64,000 bases of DNA, taken from NCBI RefSeq assembly GCF_001949145.1, contig NW_019091387.1, positions 1,766,294 to 1,830,293 on the forward strand. The letters run 5' to 3'. The notes under the pieces are model-generated. The model had not been told where the DNA came from. It saw nothing but the letters and a program-made list of their open reading frames with translations, and made no database searches. Positions within the stretch are counted from its first letter, which is position 1. Each line of letters opens with the position of its first letter. A program made the translations under genes and the position numbers. This document shows, piece by piece, positions 27,401 to 42,400 of this stretch. Source of the stretch: Acanthaster planci (lineage: Eukaryota > Echinodermata > Asteroidea > Valvatida > Acanthasteridae).

Positions 27401-30400
27401 TTTAGAGAATCTACTGTACAGTCCAAGGAGATTGTATTATTGTCACAATTATCACTGTGGCACCCCACCCCACGTAGTCATGCCTACATCTGGTAAATCA
27501 CAACACGTTTCCCCTGTGCCTACGTATGATAACACTGCAGTAATGGATTCTAATTTGGGTTGCTGGATTAATTAGTCTATGCTCTACTTGATTTGAAATG
27601 ACACATAATCTGTCAGGTCAATGACAACTAGAAAGTGGGTGGCCAATGACTAATACACTCTGCAGATGAAGGTCCTCTGTGCATTGAAATGAAAATGGCA
27701 AATCGAAATTGCATGTAGTCTTGTAACGGTGCCAGTGATCGTCACATAAAGCAACCAGGGTCATAACCCTCCATCCTGAGTTCCAGGAAAGGCTTCAAAG
27801 TAGGAATTGAGAAATATTAACACCACCAAATTGTAGTAGTTCCATCTTTCAAATCAATAAGCATAACAATTGTCTTGCTCAGTTTCCAGCAGTGAAACAA
27901 TAGATTTTATGGAAACTTAAAGAAATTTAAAACATTCAGGCTTTGTGTATCTACAAAGTTTCTGGCCAGTAGGAAAATTAGTTGAATTTCTGACTACTGG
28001 TATTTCACTATGTCTACAACCAGTGGTATAGCCAAGGGGAGGGAAGGGGGTAACTTCCCCTTGGGAACTCTCTCCTTTCTCCCCCCTTGTCCCCCTCTCA
28101 GAAGAGCCGGGCAATGCCACTCTATATGAATCTGTACTTGTGCCTATATACAGTGTCACTGAAAACCTTTCTTACTCAAATAGTACAATGTAAATTATCC
28201 AAACATCCAAAAACATCTATCACATTGATGAATGATTGCAACAAATGAAAACAAAACAAAGCATGGCAGTTAGAGGATGGATTGAACCTGGGGCGCTTTT
28301 TTAATTTGAGGGGGGAAATGTTCTGTATTCCCTTTTTTTGACCGACTACTTCAGCAAACTAATGCCCTGTTGCTCATAAATTCTGTGCAAAATAAATTAC
28401 AAGATCTTCAATTTAACGTAAAAAATGCAACTGTGATCTTAATTTTTCACAAAGCAGTTTACATGAAACAAGTCTGAGGAATGAAAACTGCAGTAAATCT
28501 TATACCCCATGATCAGTCAATCTTGTGAAAGTATGGCCAAAGTTAAATGGAAATTCCTAAAAAGGAAATTACAAACTGCATAAGATGGTGGTTTTTCAAC
28601 TGCAATGATAAAGGAGAAGTGACAAACACTGAGAAAATCAGCTGATTCACGAAAAAGCTGAGTGCAAGTGCACTCTTTGCCATGAAGAATTCACTCTGCA
28701 CATCTGTTAGATGTAACTTGACAGTATCAGAGCTGTTTTTATACAGTTGATTTTGGGGGGTTCAAGAATTCACATTGAATGTCATTCTGAGAACTTGTAC
28801 TTTCCTCAACCCTGTGACTAACACCGAGTTCCGCTTTACAGGCTTCTGAAGTCATGAATTATCTGAATCACACATTTTTAAAAAATCTTAGCTATTTCCT
28901 AGTTTTAATACTTTCACGTTATACAGGAGTAGCTCCCCCTGCATTTTCCCTTTCACATGTATTTCCCCATCCCCATATTGGTCTGTTAAGACAGTGGACC
29001 CCCAGGAAAAATACACAACAGCCCCCCCCCTTGATTAGTAGAAGCGCTGCCTCACAGCCCTAGCCTTGTCCAAGGTGGTCTCTGCATATTCCTGTCAAAG
29101 GGCAAAACATGCAAACCAAGCCACTGTGTACTATACCTACTGCAATATGGTACAATGGCAAACCAAAAGGACAAGATAAGTACACATGCTATGCATACAG
29201 TATGCACATGTATGGTACATTCACTACTGTGTTGGCTATTCTCTCTCCTTCAATTTGTTTTTGTCAATTATGTTTCAGTTGATTTCTTGCAACTTCCTCG
29301 AAAATCCTGTTTCCCGTCAATCTCCACAGATTTTTTTCCACATGGAGTTCCTTTATTCTCTACCTGATAGGTATGCCAATTTTCCGGGTCACAACATTTT
29401 AAAACATGCTGAACATGCATGCTATCATGCTGCTTATCCAATAAATCAATTGTGTATTTGCTCTCGTCATTTAAGAAAACTAAGTGATTCAATGATTTTC
29501 ACTGTGTTAAAATTTCACGGTTCAGCAAGATCAATAAAAAACAAACTGGACGACTTTCAATTGACACTTAGTACAGCTGGGAATGACGTTGCAGCTATTA
29601 CAGAGACTTGGCTTAATGATGCATCCACTCAAACGGCAAATGTTAGTGGCTTTCGAATGTTTGAGAAATGTTGTGCAAACAGGTGAGGTGGCAGAGTAGC
29701 TTTAAATGTTGGCAATCATTTTAATGTGCAATTGTTACCCAACACACTTGTGATTTTGAATGTTTGTGGGTAAAAAACAGTTTACAATTTTCCCAACACT
29801 CACTTAATAATCTATAAATTGGTATGGTGTATTTTCCTCCTAGCGCAATATACAAACAAGATCTTATTGAGCATATTTGTTGTGTAGTGGATAACATACG
29901 AAGCGATTATATGTCAGCAATCATAATTTTATTGGGTGATTTTAATGATCTAATTTGCAGTAGTATTGAAAATGATTTGGCAATGACTCAATTACTTTCA
30001 TCCCCAACTTGGGAAACCGCTATATTGGACAAAGTGTTCACAAATTATCCTGTCTTGTTCCAGAAAATTGGGCAGTTAGCACCGGTATAAGTGATCATTG
30101 TTGTGTTAGCACCTGTACAAGTGATCATTGTTGTGTTAGCACCTGTACAAGTGATCATTGTTGTGTTAGCACCTGTACAAGTGATCATTGTTGTGTTAGC
30201 ACCTGTACAAGTGATCATTGTTGTGTTAGCACCGGTACAAGTGATCATTGTTGTGTTAGCACTGAATTTGTATGTCAACTTCCTAAACATACCAAGAAAC
30301 GAATTATTACTCGCCCATATAAAGATTCCTCAGTTTGACCCTTTGGTCGATGGATTATCGATTATGACCGGCAAAAATCCATGTTAAATTTATCAATTTC

Positions 30401-33400
30401 AGATCAGGTTCAAAAATATTTGAGTGATCTTACTAATATGTACAAGTTTTATTTTCCTGAAAATACATTCATTAGGCATGCTAAAGATTAACCCTGGATT
30501 ACACCAGCTATTAAACAATTGATGCAAGAATGGAAAAAAGCGTTCGACAATAGGCAATTGAACCCCAGTAAATGAAGATTGTTACGTAATAAAGTTCAAC
30601 GTTCCATCAATGAGCAGAAATCAAGATATCAAAATGATTTGATTGCATTATTTCAATCTAATAATTCTAGTAAATGGCATCAGTATTTAAAAAACATTGG
30701 CAATCATAACTTCACACCTAATATTGATTTACGTCTCTTTTTGGAGTCTTTGCTGATCCTGGGGAGGTTCTTGAACGAATTAATGATCATTTTGCTAGTA
30801 TTTGTAATCAGCTACCTGCTTTATATAACATGCAACTATCACGTTATCTACCATCTAAACCACCACCTGCAATATATCACTATCAAGTTTTAAAAAAACT
30901 TGACAGCCTTAACTCATCAAAAGCTGGTCATCCTTTGGATTTACCTGTTAAGTTAATCAAAGAATCCTCTCTTGAAATTGCCGGCCCACTGACATATTTG
31001 TTTAATAACTGTGTTAGAGAAGGAATATTTCCTGACCTCTGGAAAACAGCTACAGTGGTTCCTGTACCAAAAGGAGAAAATATATCTTCCCTGGATCAGC
31101 TGAGACCAATTGCACTCACTCCTATCTTTGCTTTTTATAGCTACAGGATATTAAAGCAAACTTGGATATTAAACAATATGGAAATATGACGGGTTGTAGC
31201 ACAACGCATTATCTTGTAGATTTATTGAATTTCATTATTGGGGGCTTGATAAGCCGGCTCATTATGCCCAATTGTGTACAATTGATTTTACAAAAGCTTT
31301 TGATCGGGTCAATCATACAATTGTAATTCAAAAATTAATAGATTTTGGAGTTAGGCCGTCCACAATTGTGCCCATCATTTGCAGCTTTCTTACAGCACGT
31401 ACTCAAAACACTAAATTAAACGGACAGTTTTCTTCTATTCGGACAATTACATGTGGGGGTCCACAGGGTACAAAATTGGGTCCAATTTTATCTTTTATTC
31501 TTGTTAATGATGTTGCAATCAATTGCTGCAGTCGATGGAAATACGTGGATGACCTGACTCTGGGAGAAGTCATTAAAGTTGGAAATCAATCACAAATGCA
31601 GTTGTATCTTCATAACCTTTCTCGATGGTGTCAGCAAAATGATGTGTTACCTAAACCATCTAAATGTCAGAGTATGACTATTAGTTTTTTAAAACATCAT
31701 GTACCAACATCTGCACTTTCAATTAATGGGATATACTTAAATCAGGTTTAACATTTAAAATTGTTGGGAATCACCATACAGAGTCATTTAAAGTGGAATT
31801 TGCCTATTACAGAAATAACTTCAAAAGCTTCTTGGAAACTATACATATTGCATAATCTTATGAAAGCTGGTGTTCCCATAACACATATGGTTATAGCCTA
31901 TATTTCTTATGTCAGACCTATACTGGAATATGTATGTCCAGTCTGGCACTCATCTATTACTAAAGAGCAAATTTATTTAATTGAAAGGGTTCAAAAACGT
32001 TCCTGTCAAATAATTTTGGGACATCAGTAAAATAATTATAAGGATTCTTTGATATACGTGGATTTACACGAGTTACGAGTTAGATGGTCTAATTTGTTTA
32101 TTAATTCATTTTAGGCCCGTTGGGGCTTCAAATAGTTTATTGCCGCTAGGCTGGGTTGCTGGAGTAAATTCCCCCGCTGACCACACAGGCGCTGGATTTA
32201 CGACCCAGCTGTTTGGTTATAGGCAGAACCAATGTGTGTGCTGGTCACTTTTGTCTGAGCAGTTTGCCAGGTCGGTTCGTTCGGTTTATTGTGGGATAAA
32301 TAATCAGTGTTGTTGTAAATTTGCAAAGCCCACTGCCTCCCCTTCATGCCGCCAAAGCGAAGGTCCATGCGATTTTTTTATGTCCACCTTTGAGACCCAG
32401 TCTTGAAGCTTTTCTTGCTTGGTTGCCGAATTGCTCGGAGCCGGAAGGGGAATTTTCCTCCTGTTTCTCCTCATGCAGGCTGATTGAAAAAAGTCAGAGC
32501 ACTATAAACAAGCCATTGAGGTTTTCAGGAGTTTTTCGCCCTTCCCTGGATGGGATCCTTGGCTTTTAATGGAGGAATTTCATTCTTATCACCGTCATGG
32601 GCCTTAGGATTATGAATCAATATAGCTATATAAAACCTATTCAATCAACGAATTCTTACATACATGGAATTATTAGGAAGTCTGTGTAATGTTTATGGTT
32701 CACTTTGCAGTTATAACCCAGATGGAATGGGTAGTCTACATTCGGGTACGTACGGGCGTGACGTGAATAATGTCTATTCTGCGGATTACGCTTCGACCGG
32801 GAATGATTATGCTAGTACTTACTGCTAAACCCGATGTTATGTTTCGACCGGACTTGCTTTAATAATCGATTTTACGTCTTGTGGCTTACACTTCGACCGG
32901 GGACTATTTGCTGCATTGATTTACAATCTATTCTGTTGTCTCGTGGCTTACGCTTCGACCGGAGACTGATCATGCTTAAGTGTCTTATACTGTTGCCCCG
33001 CGGATTACGCTTCGACCGGGGACTTGCCATGTTTAATTGTCTGATACTGTTGTCCCGCGGATTACGCTTCGACCGGGGACTTGCCATGCTTAATTGTCTT
33101 ATACTGTTGTCTCGCGGCTCACACTTCGACGGGGGACTTGTCTCGCAGCTTACGCTTCGACCGGAGACCGGCTATGTTTAAATGTCTTATTCTGTTGTCT
33201 CGCGGCTTACGCTTCGACTGGGGACTTGATAAGTGCAGCCAGTTACTGTCCGCGGATTACGCTTTGACCGGGACTTGATAAGTGCAGCCAGTTACTGTCC
33301 GCGGATTACGCTTTGACCGGGACTTGATAAGTGCAGCCAGTTACCGTCCGCGGATTACGCTTCTACCGGGACTTGCTTAGTTTAGCTTATTTCCAATGTT

Positions 33401-36400
33401 GTCATGCGGTTTACGCTTCGACCGGGGATATGCTAAACTATCACTTACATAAAATGCTATTGGTTATCGATCTGGAATTAAAACTGCTCTGGCTGTACGA
33501 TAACAACAGAATTAAACTTGCGCTGGTGTAAGATTTCATTCATTTTGTGTCTGACATATGCGGCAATAAATTTGGCAGGAAATTGTTTGAATCTGACAGG
33601 TTCTGCAAAATGCTCCCACCATGGCAAGAAAATGGTTATCAACTCCGAACTCAGTATTCTTTGCAGGCCAGTGTCAACACATTATTTCTTGTCAGACTGA
33701 ATGTCACTGTGTATGTATTAAGGTAAGGCCACATTAAAAAAAGGTTAGCATCATTTTTTTTTTTTTTTTACTTTGGTATGTATGCTTATCTGGCCTGCTG
33801 CAACCATGGACTGAAAGCACCATGTTCACTTCAGACTCATGCACAGAAGTGCACAGGGCATTGTGTGTATGTACTCAGGTTGCATGTTGTGCATGCACAA
33901 GGTTGTGTGGGCATTGTAAAAACTACAGGGGCTGGCTAAGGACATTGGAAAAGACAACTTTTAAAGAAAAAAAAATGCGGCAAGAATTTTAGAGGCGGGC
34001 GCCAATGCTGAACTAATTATATTTTTTATGTGGCCTTATGGTTAATTAACTTATGCCTGTGACATCATGCTACTGTTTTGCTGCTTCTTATTTTGCACAA
34101 ATGGAGCAAAAGATGCGATACTCCTCCATTCTTTTGGACAGGATTGCTTCTATCACTCTATTTATACTAAATCCTGGAGTGATAATGGGGAAAATACACA
34201 CTAGTAATAATAAATGACAATGTTAAATTCCAATTTTAATACATTTGTTTAATCGAGTTTTATATGCACAGATATACAAAGGCTTTTACACAACTGCTTC
34301 ACAAATAAACACCGCAATATTTCTAAAAGGAATGAAATACCTGCATTTTGTTGAGCTGTTAATGGTCTAAGCTAGTGGACACATTTGTTGCTCCTTGCTG
34401 GCAGTAATGCTGAAGATTAATATTGTACAGTCTATTAATGCCGCATGGGTCTCCATGTTGCAGTAACAATGCAGATACCTCAGCGCAGCCTGTTCACACA
34501 TTCTTTGATTAGGGAACTCCTCAGCATTTTGGAATTAATTTACTGGCCATGGGGGTAATTTCCAAAACAAGTCCAAAAAACAAAGTTATGGAATGTACCT
34601 CCTAGAAACATGCTGTAGTTTTCAAGTTCCTCTCAATTTCATAAGCAAATCTTTGAGTAGTTTAGGTCATCCTTCTTAAAATGTTCAATAACATTCAATG
34701 ACAAAACAGTCCAACCTTTATTTTTTATTGTTATTCACAGTTCTGTGTTTGGAATGTAAAAAAAATTTGAAACCTTAATTTTTAGGGTTACTCATAAACT
34801 TTGAAATTGACAAGCGTGTATAAAAGGCTCAGTCCAGATCTGATGTATTACAAGTACAGTGATGATTAGACAAAGCTTTCACTCAGAGCCATTTTGTGCA
34901 GATAAAAGAAAAGCTTCAAGTAGGCTACATCGGAAGAAGAAATAATGAAGTTCATATGCCACTTGATATATTAAGTGGCATATGATGTTTAAACATGTGT
35001 TGCGTGACCATGCTTAGGCCCCCATGAGCTCACATTGAGTGTTATTATGTGAATAGGCAGGGATGACTTTTATGCAAACATAATTGTAATTGTTGTATCA
35101 TTTTGACGTCAATGTTTCAACGTGAAGTAAAAAGTGCAATCTTCACAGGCCAATATAAAATCTACAAAGCCAAGGATCACGCAATACAACACTGACTGTC
35201 ACTTTGTGGAATACTGAACTTGATGTACAGTGCAACAGGCATAAACAGCTCTAGTTGTATTCTGTAATGTGTGTTATAATTGTTTTTGCACCATTTTTTG
35301 TAAAGTTTTGTACTCTGATGATCTCCATTCTGGCTGTTGGACAGGTTGAAGTAACCTCAAACACCTGTTTCTGTTTTTTACCACCAAAAAGGGAGGGGAT
35401 GATTAACCGGGTAACTCTTCCCCCCTTCCAAGTACAAAAAGCGGAGGTAATGGGATGGATATCACAACCTTGAATTCTAGCATGTGTCATTTTCCCTTAG
35501 TTTACTCAGACATGTAAGCATGCCAGCATACACTAAGACTGTTTAAGAATGGACGAAGCCAAGTCCAATGTTATTCCAAATATGGTGCGTCATTACTTAT
35601 TGAGATTCTGTTACACATTTTTGGCCTTCAAGAAGCCACAATGACCAGATGTCACTTGTGGGGTTGTTGTGTCACTCGTCAATCTTTACTCATACAGAGC
35701 ACATTGCATGCATTATGCTTGACATGTAATGTAAAGAGAAGTAAACCCATCATGGTGGTTGGTCTTCATGGACGATACATGACAAAGTTCATAGTCAATG
35801 CTTATGTAAATTAGATCTATACACATTACACTGTATTAGTTTTGTATATTTTACATATGCTTCCTCGAATTGTTTTTTTTGTTTCTGTGACTATTGACCT
35901 TCTGTCATAACTACTTGGGACAATGTCCTTTTGAAATATTTGGTGATTTCCTACCAGCTCTTTATATCACTAACACTTTCAATGCCACACTTGTACACAA
36001 TGGATTGCACTTCCTCATGCTCATAGTGAAATAGCCCACTCCCAACTTCCTGGATTTTTAACCACATGCAAGGACAAGTAATTAGACGGTGACTCTGGCG
36101 TGTGGCCTACTGTGCGTAGTCTATTCTTTATCATCATTTAACTGCTGATGACACAGGCCAATTCTGTGAACTGTTTTTTTTTCGGTCAATATGACTGGTA
36201 ATTCACAGTGTTAGTGAAATAGGCAGTTTATTATCAACTGCTAACTGGATTGTATCTTGCTCCTGAATGCAATTGAAACACACTGTATTCAGTCAGCTTA
36301 TGGTGGAGTGACTACACAGGACATCAGTGACTTGTTGATGGCAGGCAAGTACATGTACATTTAGATAAGTGACGCACTGAATACTGCAGGACCATCGTTT

Positions 36401-39400
36401 ATCTAACTATGATCTAACCTCTGTGATCAATCATGCTTTTCATTCTGGCAGGTGTCACAGTAATGAATGTATCACCAAAGAAAAGACACTGGCACCTCCT
36501 CCATGCAACTAAAAAGAATACAAATGACAGAGATGTGAAAGATGTTTGTATGTAATAGCCACCCAAGCTATCAATATGTGCATCTCAGGCCCTAACACCA
36601 CCAATTTCACTGTAGAGGCATCAGACGATATCTTCATGGACATCCTTAGTGTATGTATTTGGACATTAACCACATTACTCATCCTGTTTCTCAACTCCAT
36701 GTGCCTTATCCTGCTCCACAAAGTGAAGGGTTTCAGTGAGGCAACCATTGTTTTCTTAAAGTCCATGACCATAGGTGATCTGATCCTGGGCTTGTGTTTC
36801 TACTTGCCAACAGTTGGAGTTTTCCTCAATGATAGGAGGTGGCCATATGGCAATATCTGCTGTTATATCCAGGCATGGGTGATAAGAACAGTATTACCGT
36901 TGAGTGGTGCATCTGTGCTGCTTGTCACTATTGATCGATACATTGCCATTGTGTATCCAATGCAATATGAGACATGGTTATCACTAAGGAGGGCACGAAT
37001 CATCACATGCAGTGTCTGGACAATAGCAAACTTCTATGGTCTTCTTACATCAATTTTAGCAAACTGGATGCAGTGCTTCAGTCAACACTATCTTATCTGC
37101 ACTATTGGAGAGTTCAACCACAGCAAAGCCGTGATAACACTGATTGTGATAGGAGTGGGGACTTTCCTTGTAATAACAGTCATGTATATCAGGATTCTAC
37201 TGATTGCACAGAAACATGCCTCCCAAATTGCTAAGCATCGTCCCAGTGTCACCAGCATGGCCAGTGCCACTGATGTGCCCTCTCCTTCTCCCAACAGAAA
37301 ATCTTTCACAACTGTCTTTATTATAACGATGACTCTACTCATTGGTTGGTTACCGTCAGTCATCTTGGGACTGATCAATGTTGAAACACCATCAATACCA
37401 CTTGTTATTGCCACTCAGATACCACTAGCATCAGTAAGCTGGTTAAATGTGATTGTGTATTACACACGCAATCAAGCCTTCCAGGAAGCTGCCCAAGAAC
37501 TTCATTTACAATTAATACAATACTGTAAAGGATGCTGCAAACAGTAATTGTCTCATTGAAGGCACATAAGCCTTGTGTAGTTAGATGACTACATAATCCC
37601 AGCAATCATGATTCCTCTACCTGGCAGATCTGCTTAAGTAGTTAGTTAGTTTGCCACCAAGTCAATGAGTCACACCTAGTGTTATAAAATTGGCATGGGT
37701 AATTCCCAACAAGTTACATTTAGTTTTTGTACAGGCATCAGTGACTTGAAAATTAACACTATTGTAGTGGGATTCTCAGATGACATTCAAGTTCTAGTAA
37801 TAAATCATTTGAATGCTAACCTAGATATCCCATCCATCAACTGTTTGTATCAAATGACCTTTTGAATTCACTGTCACTGCAAATGTAATTACCTGAAACA
37901 TCATACCAGACCTTTATCAAGTAGCCTTGGCCCTAGTTATGCAATTGGTAGAGATAGTATGATAAGAAGCTCATATGTATGTTGACAAAGTTCATTTGTA
38001 AATTTGCATTTAAGTTCAATCTTAAAAGATTACTATTGACAAAGTAGTTATCTGATTCTGAGGAATCTGAGATCTGCAAATACCTGCTCTTTAGGCAGTA
38101 TAAAGTGGGCATGTGTACATGTACATGTTGATTTGAAGAAACTGTAGACAATATGGTATTGAAGTTTGGCAAGGTGTACGCCTTACAACACATTTGAACA
38201 CAAGCTTGACTGTACACAGCAACATGGCAGTAGGCTCAGAAATTATGCAAGGTATAAAATGGCTATTCAACATGTATCCCTCATCAGCAATTCGGAACTA
38301 AAACTAAGTTACTCTTATCCAAACCAAATATCCTACAAGCCTCTATACAAACCTCTTCAAAATATCAACATTTACTATGTTGTGCTGTGTTTGTGAGTTT
38401 CAAGTATACCGTTCTTCAGGCTAAGGTAACCCAAATATTTCTAAATTAAATTTTTTAAATCAATTCTGCCAATGACCAATTGTAACAAATAAATAAAAGG
38501 TTCTTGGGAAAAAAACAGTCACTTTTTTTGAATTTGATTTACATTTACAACCCTGAAATTAATTCAGAGAAAACAGTTTTCACAGATAACAGATTATCTC
38601 CATTTTATATTTAACACTACTTGAAAATACCATAGAATCAATTTTCCCTGGAATAGGGAAGTGTTGAGTGGTGCTTACAACACACTGAAGAAACTACATT
38701 CAACAACCACAGCAAGTTGATTCTGCCAAAAAGTGGAGTCACAATTCCGAATACTGAATTATTCTCATTATCATTTTTGGTCATGTGATCAGAACCCAAA
38801 ACATTTTTGTTTGGCGGTTTATTCATCAGCAAGTTTGAACAAGCTTCATCAAGAGACTTTTGAAATGACAACATACATACTATAACCTGACACCACTGAT
38901 CAGCATTAGTGACTGGCTTCCAGGTAATTCAAATTAATGAACAGAGAAGGAAGAATGTACATGTATGTTTTACCTTTTCCTCAGGCATCCTCTCCCGCAC
39001 AGTCTGTATGAATTCTTTCATCTTGTCTTCATCCATATTGGTGTACCTCAGCAAAACATGGGCAAACTCAGCCTCAGATATGGTAGGCATTCCCTTAGAA
39101 AACTCATAGAAGTAACCAGCAAGTCAAGGGAAATTTACTTCATATGCACATTCTAACAAACTAAATTGAGATGTTCTACAACTAGATTATTACAAAAAGC
39201 TACCAAAATTATGTCTCAAGGTTGTTTTGGTTGTAAACATTCAGGGTCCTTTCCGGAAAAGTGTATTCTAGGCAAATTTGGATTTGGGTTTAAATGGAAT
39301 ATTAAAACCCCAGTAAATTAGAAATTCATTACAAAGAAATATACTTTCAAAATAAAACTGTAGAGACTGATTACTGTATAAGGGCACCCTTTTTAAATTC

Positions 39401-42400
39401 TAGGGTGGTCATTTAAAACTGACCCTGTTCTTGGCTCCTGACCTCACAAAGAGTTTTTTTTTTCGTTCCGACCTTGCTAAGAGGACTGTCTATACAAAAC
39501 AGTAGGGAGTGATGACCTGTACAAATACAGTACTGAAAATGTACATGTGCAATATATTACCTAGACATCAATGCCATGACAGTCAAAATCCATGGAACAG
39601 CATCAATACCAGAGAGCGATACTGTATTGCACCCAATGCACACATACAAGCATGTATATCGGGTGTCACAGGAAAAACAAAAACATCCATGCATACGCTT
39701 TACACACACGAACACCATATGGTGTCCTGACACTAACTCCAACGAGGTATTGTGTTGTGTACCAATAAAATATTTCTCTGTTCTCAGCTAGAAACAAAGA
39801 CACTCAAGGTACTCATTATAAAATCAAGTGACAGGTATACATAGCACACTTTGCCTGGTTTAGTCAGTCATCTATATGGCAGCAGCATGGATTTTTTTTT
39901 TTTTTGACTGACCAACCCTCCCTCAATTGAAATAAAGATATGACAACCATAGATTATAAAAGGGTGCCCTAATGAACATACTTGTGGTTGTCAGATCCTA
40001 CTCAGTAAATGCACATTGTCAAGGGCTCAACCTTTTGGGGGAGAGCAGAGTCATGCAGCTGCTTGTTGTTCAAAAGATAACAATAACCAAAACAATATCC
40101 ATACATTAAATGGCTTTCAAACATTTCTGCAAGCTGCCAGAAAACCTTCTTTTTCAAGATTTTTCTTTTTGCATTTTCTTTTTTTTTTAACTTTCATTTT
40201 TCTCCCTAGTCGCATAGGTATTGTACATGTCTTTTTCCAAACAGCACTTTGTCCCCTTGTAAATCTCTAATCTTTAAACTTCAACCAAATTAAGATGTCA
40301 CACTGACGATATGCACAGCATACTGATCACAAGTCAAAATTAAATGTTTTTAAACACTGATTTCTTGACGACCAACATCTCTGAAAGTACTTGTCTGATT
40401 AAGTTGAAAGTTTGTATGTATGTTAAGTGTGACGTGTTGTAGGTGAAAATTGAGATGATGCGATGATGTTGCCATCACTTTGTTTTTAATGAATATTGTT
40501 TTATTTAGTTTGTTTTGTAAACAAGGTATGCTTAAAATTCTCTTTGTAAGACCTTTGTGAGGCAAAGCAGATGTGCGCCCTTTTCAGAAAATTTGTGAAA
40601 TGATGTTGACATTATCAAATAAACGAATTGTGTTTCTGCGTATACAAGAAACCTAATCATCTTGAAACTTGGTGGAAAGATATGTCTTCTACATTGGAAC
40701 ATCATGATTTTTTATGATTTTTTGATATTCATGTTTCCTAATACTTTCTTCGTGTAATACCTTTTGGGCATAATTACAAGTCAGATTAATTTGACACTTA
40801 ACAAATATATTCCTTAAAGTTTCAAAGTATCAATTACAATTCATTCGATGATGACGTTATCAGTAATTTTATACAGATTTTTACATTTTTAACCGACCTC
40901 CATTGATTTAATACCTGTTTTTCCTTACGGTGAATCCTCTCAATATGAAGTTCAATCATCATCAAATTTTTTTAGAGTAAAAAGTTATTAATAAATTCAG
41001 CATGTCAAGTGATGTTGCAATTATTGTGTACTTTTTTTGGCCAGTTGTCAAATTTCTTCGATCTGTCATAGAATACATGCAGGCATTTCTCTAACTTGCC
41101 ATGCCAACCAAGTAGGCAGGCTTTCCTTGTGCTTTTTTTTGTGTTAGTACTGTGTATGCTAGATGACAGACACATGCAAATATACTCACTGTAATTGTCA
41201 NNNNNNNNNNNNNNNNNNNNNNNNNNNNNNNNNNNNNNNNNNNNNNNNNNNNNNNNNNNNNNNNNNNNNNNNNNNNNNNNNNNNNNNNNNNNNNNNNNNN
41301 NNNNNNNNNNNNNNNNNNNNNNNNNNNNNNNNNNNNNNNNNNNNNNNNNNNNNNNNNNNNNNNNNNNNNNNNNNNNNNNNNNNNNNNNNNNNNNNNNNNN
41401 NNNNNNNNNNNNNNNNNNNNNNNNNNNNNNNNNNNNNNNNNNNNNNNNNNNNNNNNNNNNNNNNNNNNNNNNNNNNNNNNNNNNNNNNNNNNNNNNNNNN
41501 NNNNNNNNNNNNNNNNNNNNNNNNNCCTTATAAATGCTTTATTATTATTATTATGGAGACGATTTTTCCTTGGGGTCGGCATGCTTCAGTAAAGCCACCA
41601 TTCATTTTGGGTACTGCTTTCTTTTGGCCTTCTTAAATAAATGGATAATGTTTTTCCCCCAAAGAACCCTACTCTAATGCATTTTGGCTACTTTGAACAT
41701 GTATGTACATCTCTTACTACAAGTCCCTGTGCAAGGGCAGAGCTGGAGGGGGGAGAGAACAAACAGGGACTAGCCCACCCCCCACGATGAGGATTTGTTT
41801 TCAAAATGAAGATATTAAATGTCTGATCATGCAGGTTATTTTGAAATTCTTTCTGAGCAGCTGCTTAATTGTGAGTTAATGCAAAAATGCACTGGGGGTA
41901 CTGCTTTACTTATTCCCCCCCAAAAGAAGGAAATTTGATCTGAATCCAGCTGGTCCCTGTGTGGCTTGGACAAATTTTAGATGTCATCTGATGTAATGAA
42001 ATCACAATCAATACATCAAACACACTAAAGTTTTGATTTTTGAAGGCTTATAGGTCTGTTACTTCCAGACAATGAAAAAAATTTGTACTTATACACTGTC
42101 ATGACATCATATAATTCTTTATTAAACTGTGTCATTTTCCATGTTTTATTCTTTTTGTAGACTTATCTCCCAAATCAAAAAGTGTTCTCAAGAACCTTTT
42201 GAAGACCTTTTTGAAGCAAAGTAGACATGCATACTATATAGAAAGTTGTGTGATGTCAAGATCACATCACTGAAATAGCAAAGTTTTGTTTTGCATATTG
42301 GGGAACATGTGACCATTTTGAGACTCTGTAGGAAGATCTTGCATGTATTGTTTGTGTGTAAACAAAAAAAAATGTCATGACCATACCACCACTTGATTTT

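Larger units (their letters stand above)
18306..38973 (-). other. 20.7-kb MICU intron hosting two receptor genes and a LINE
   Basis: Phase 0. Both nested receptor genes and the broken LINE run opposite to the host transcript. Between them are the 24990 and 26403 repeats, one MITE and long AT-rich stretches (for example 18306-21200, 22800-24900, 27200-29400 and 33550-36400) in which I see no gene. Confidence 0.85.

Noticed and set aside
28261-28300. GGTTCAATCC on the minus strand, resembling a tRNA B box
   Set aside because: No cloverleaf, no matching T stem and no A box in place.
30045-30290. Repetitive frames on both strands over the 30-bp array read as a repeat protein
   Set aside because: The period of 30 keeps every frame open; only the plus-strand SDH frame has meaning, as part of the LINE.
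36546-36575. Upstream extension of the second receptor frame
   Set aside because: It opens with TTG, not ATG; the first ATG is 36576.
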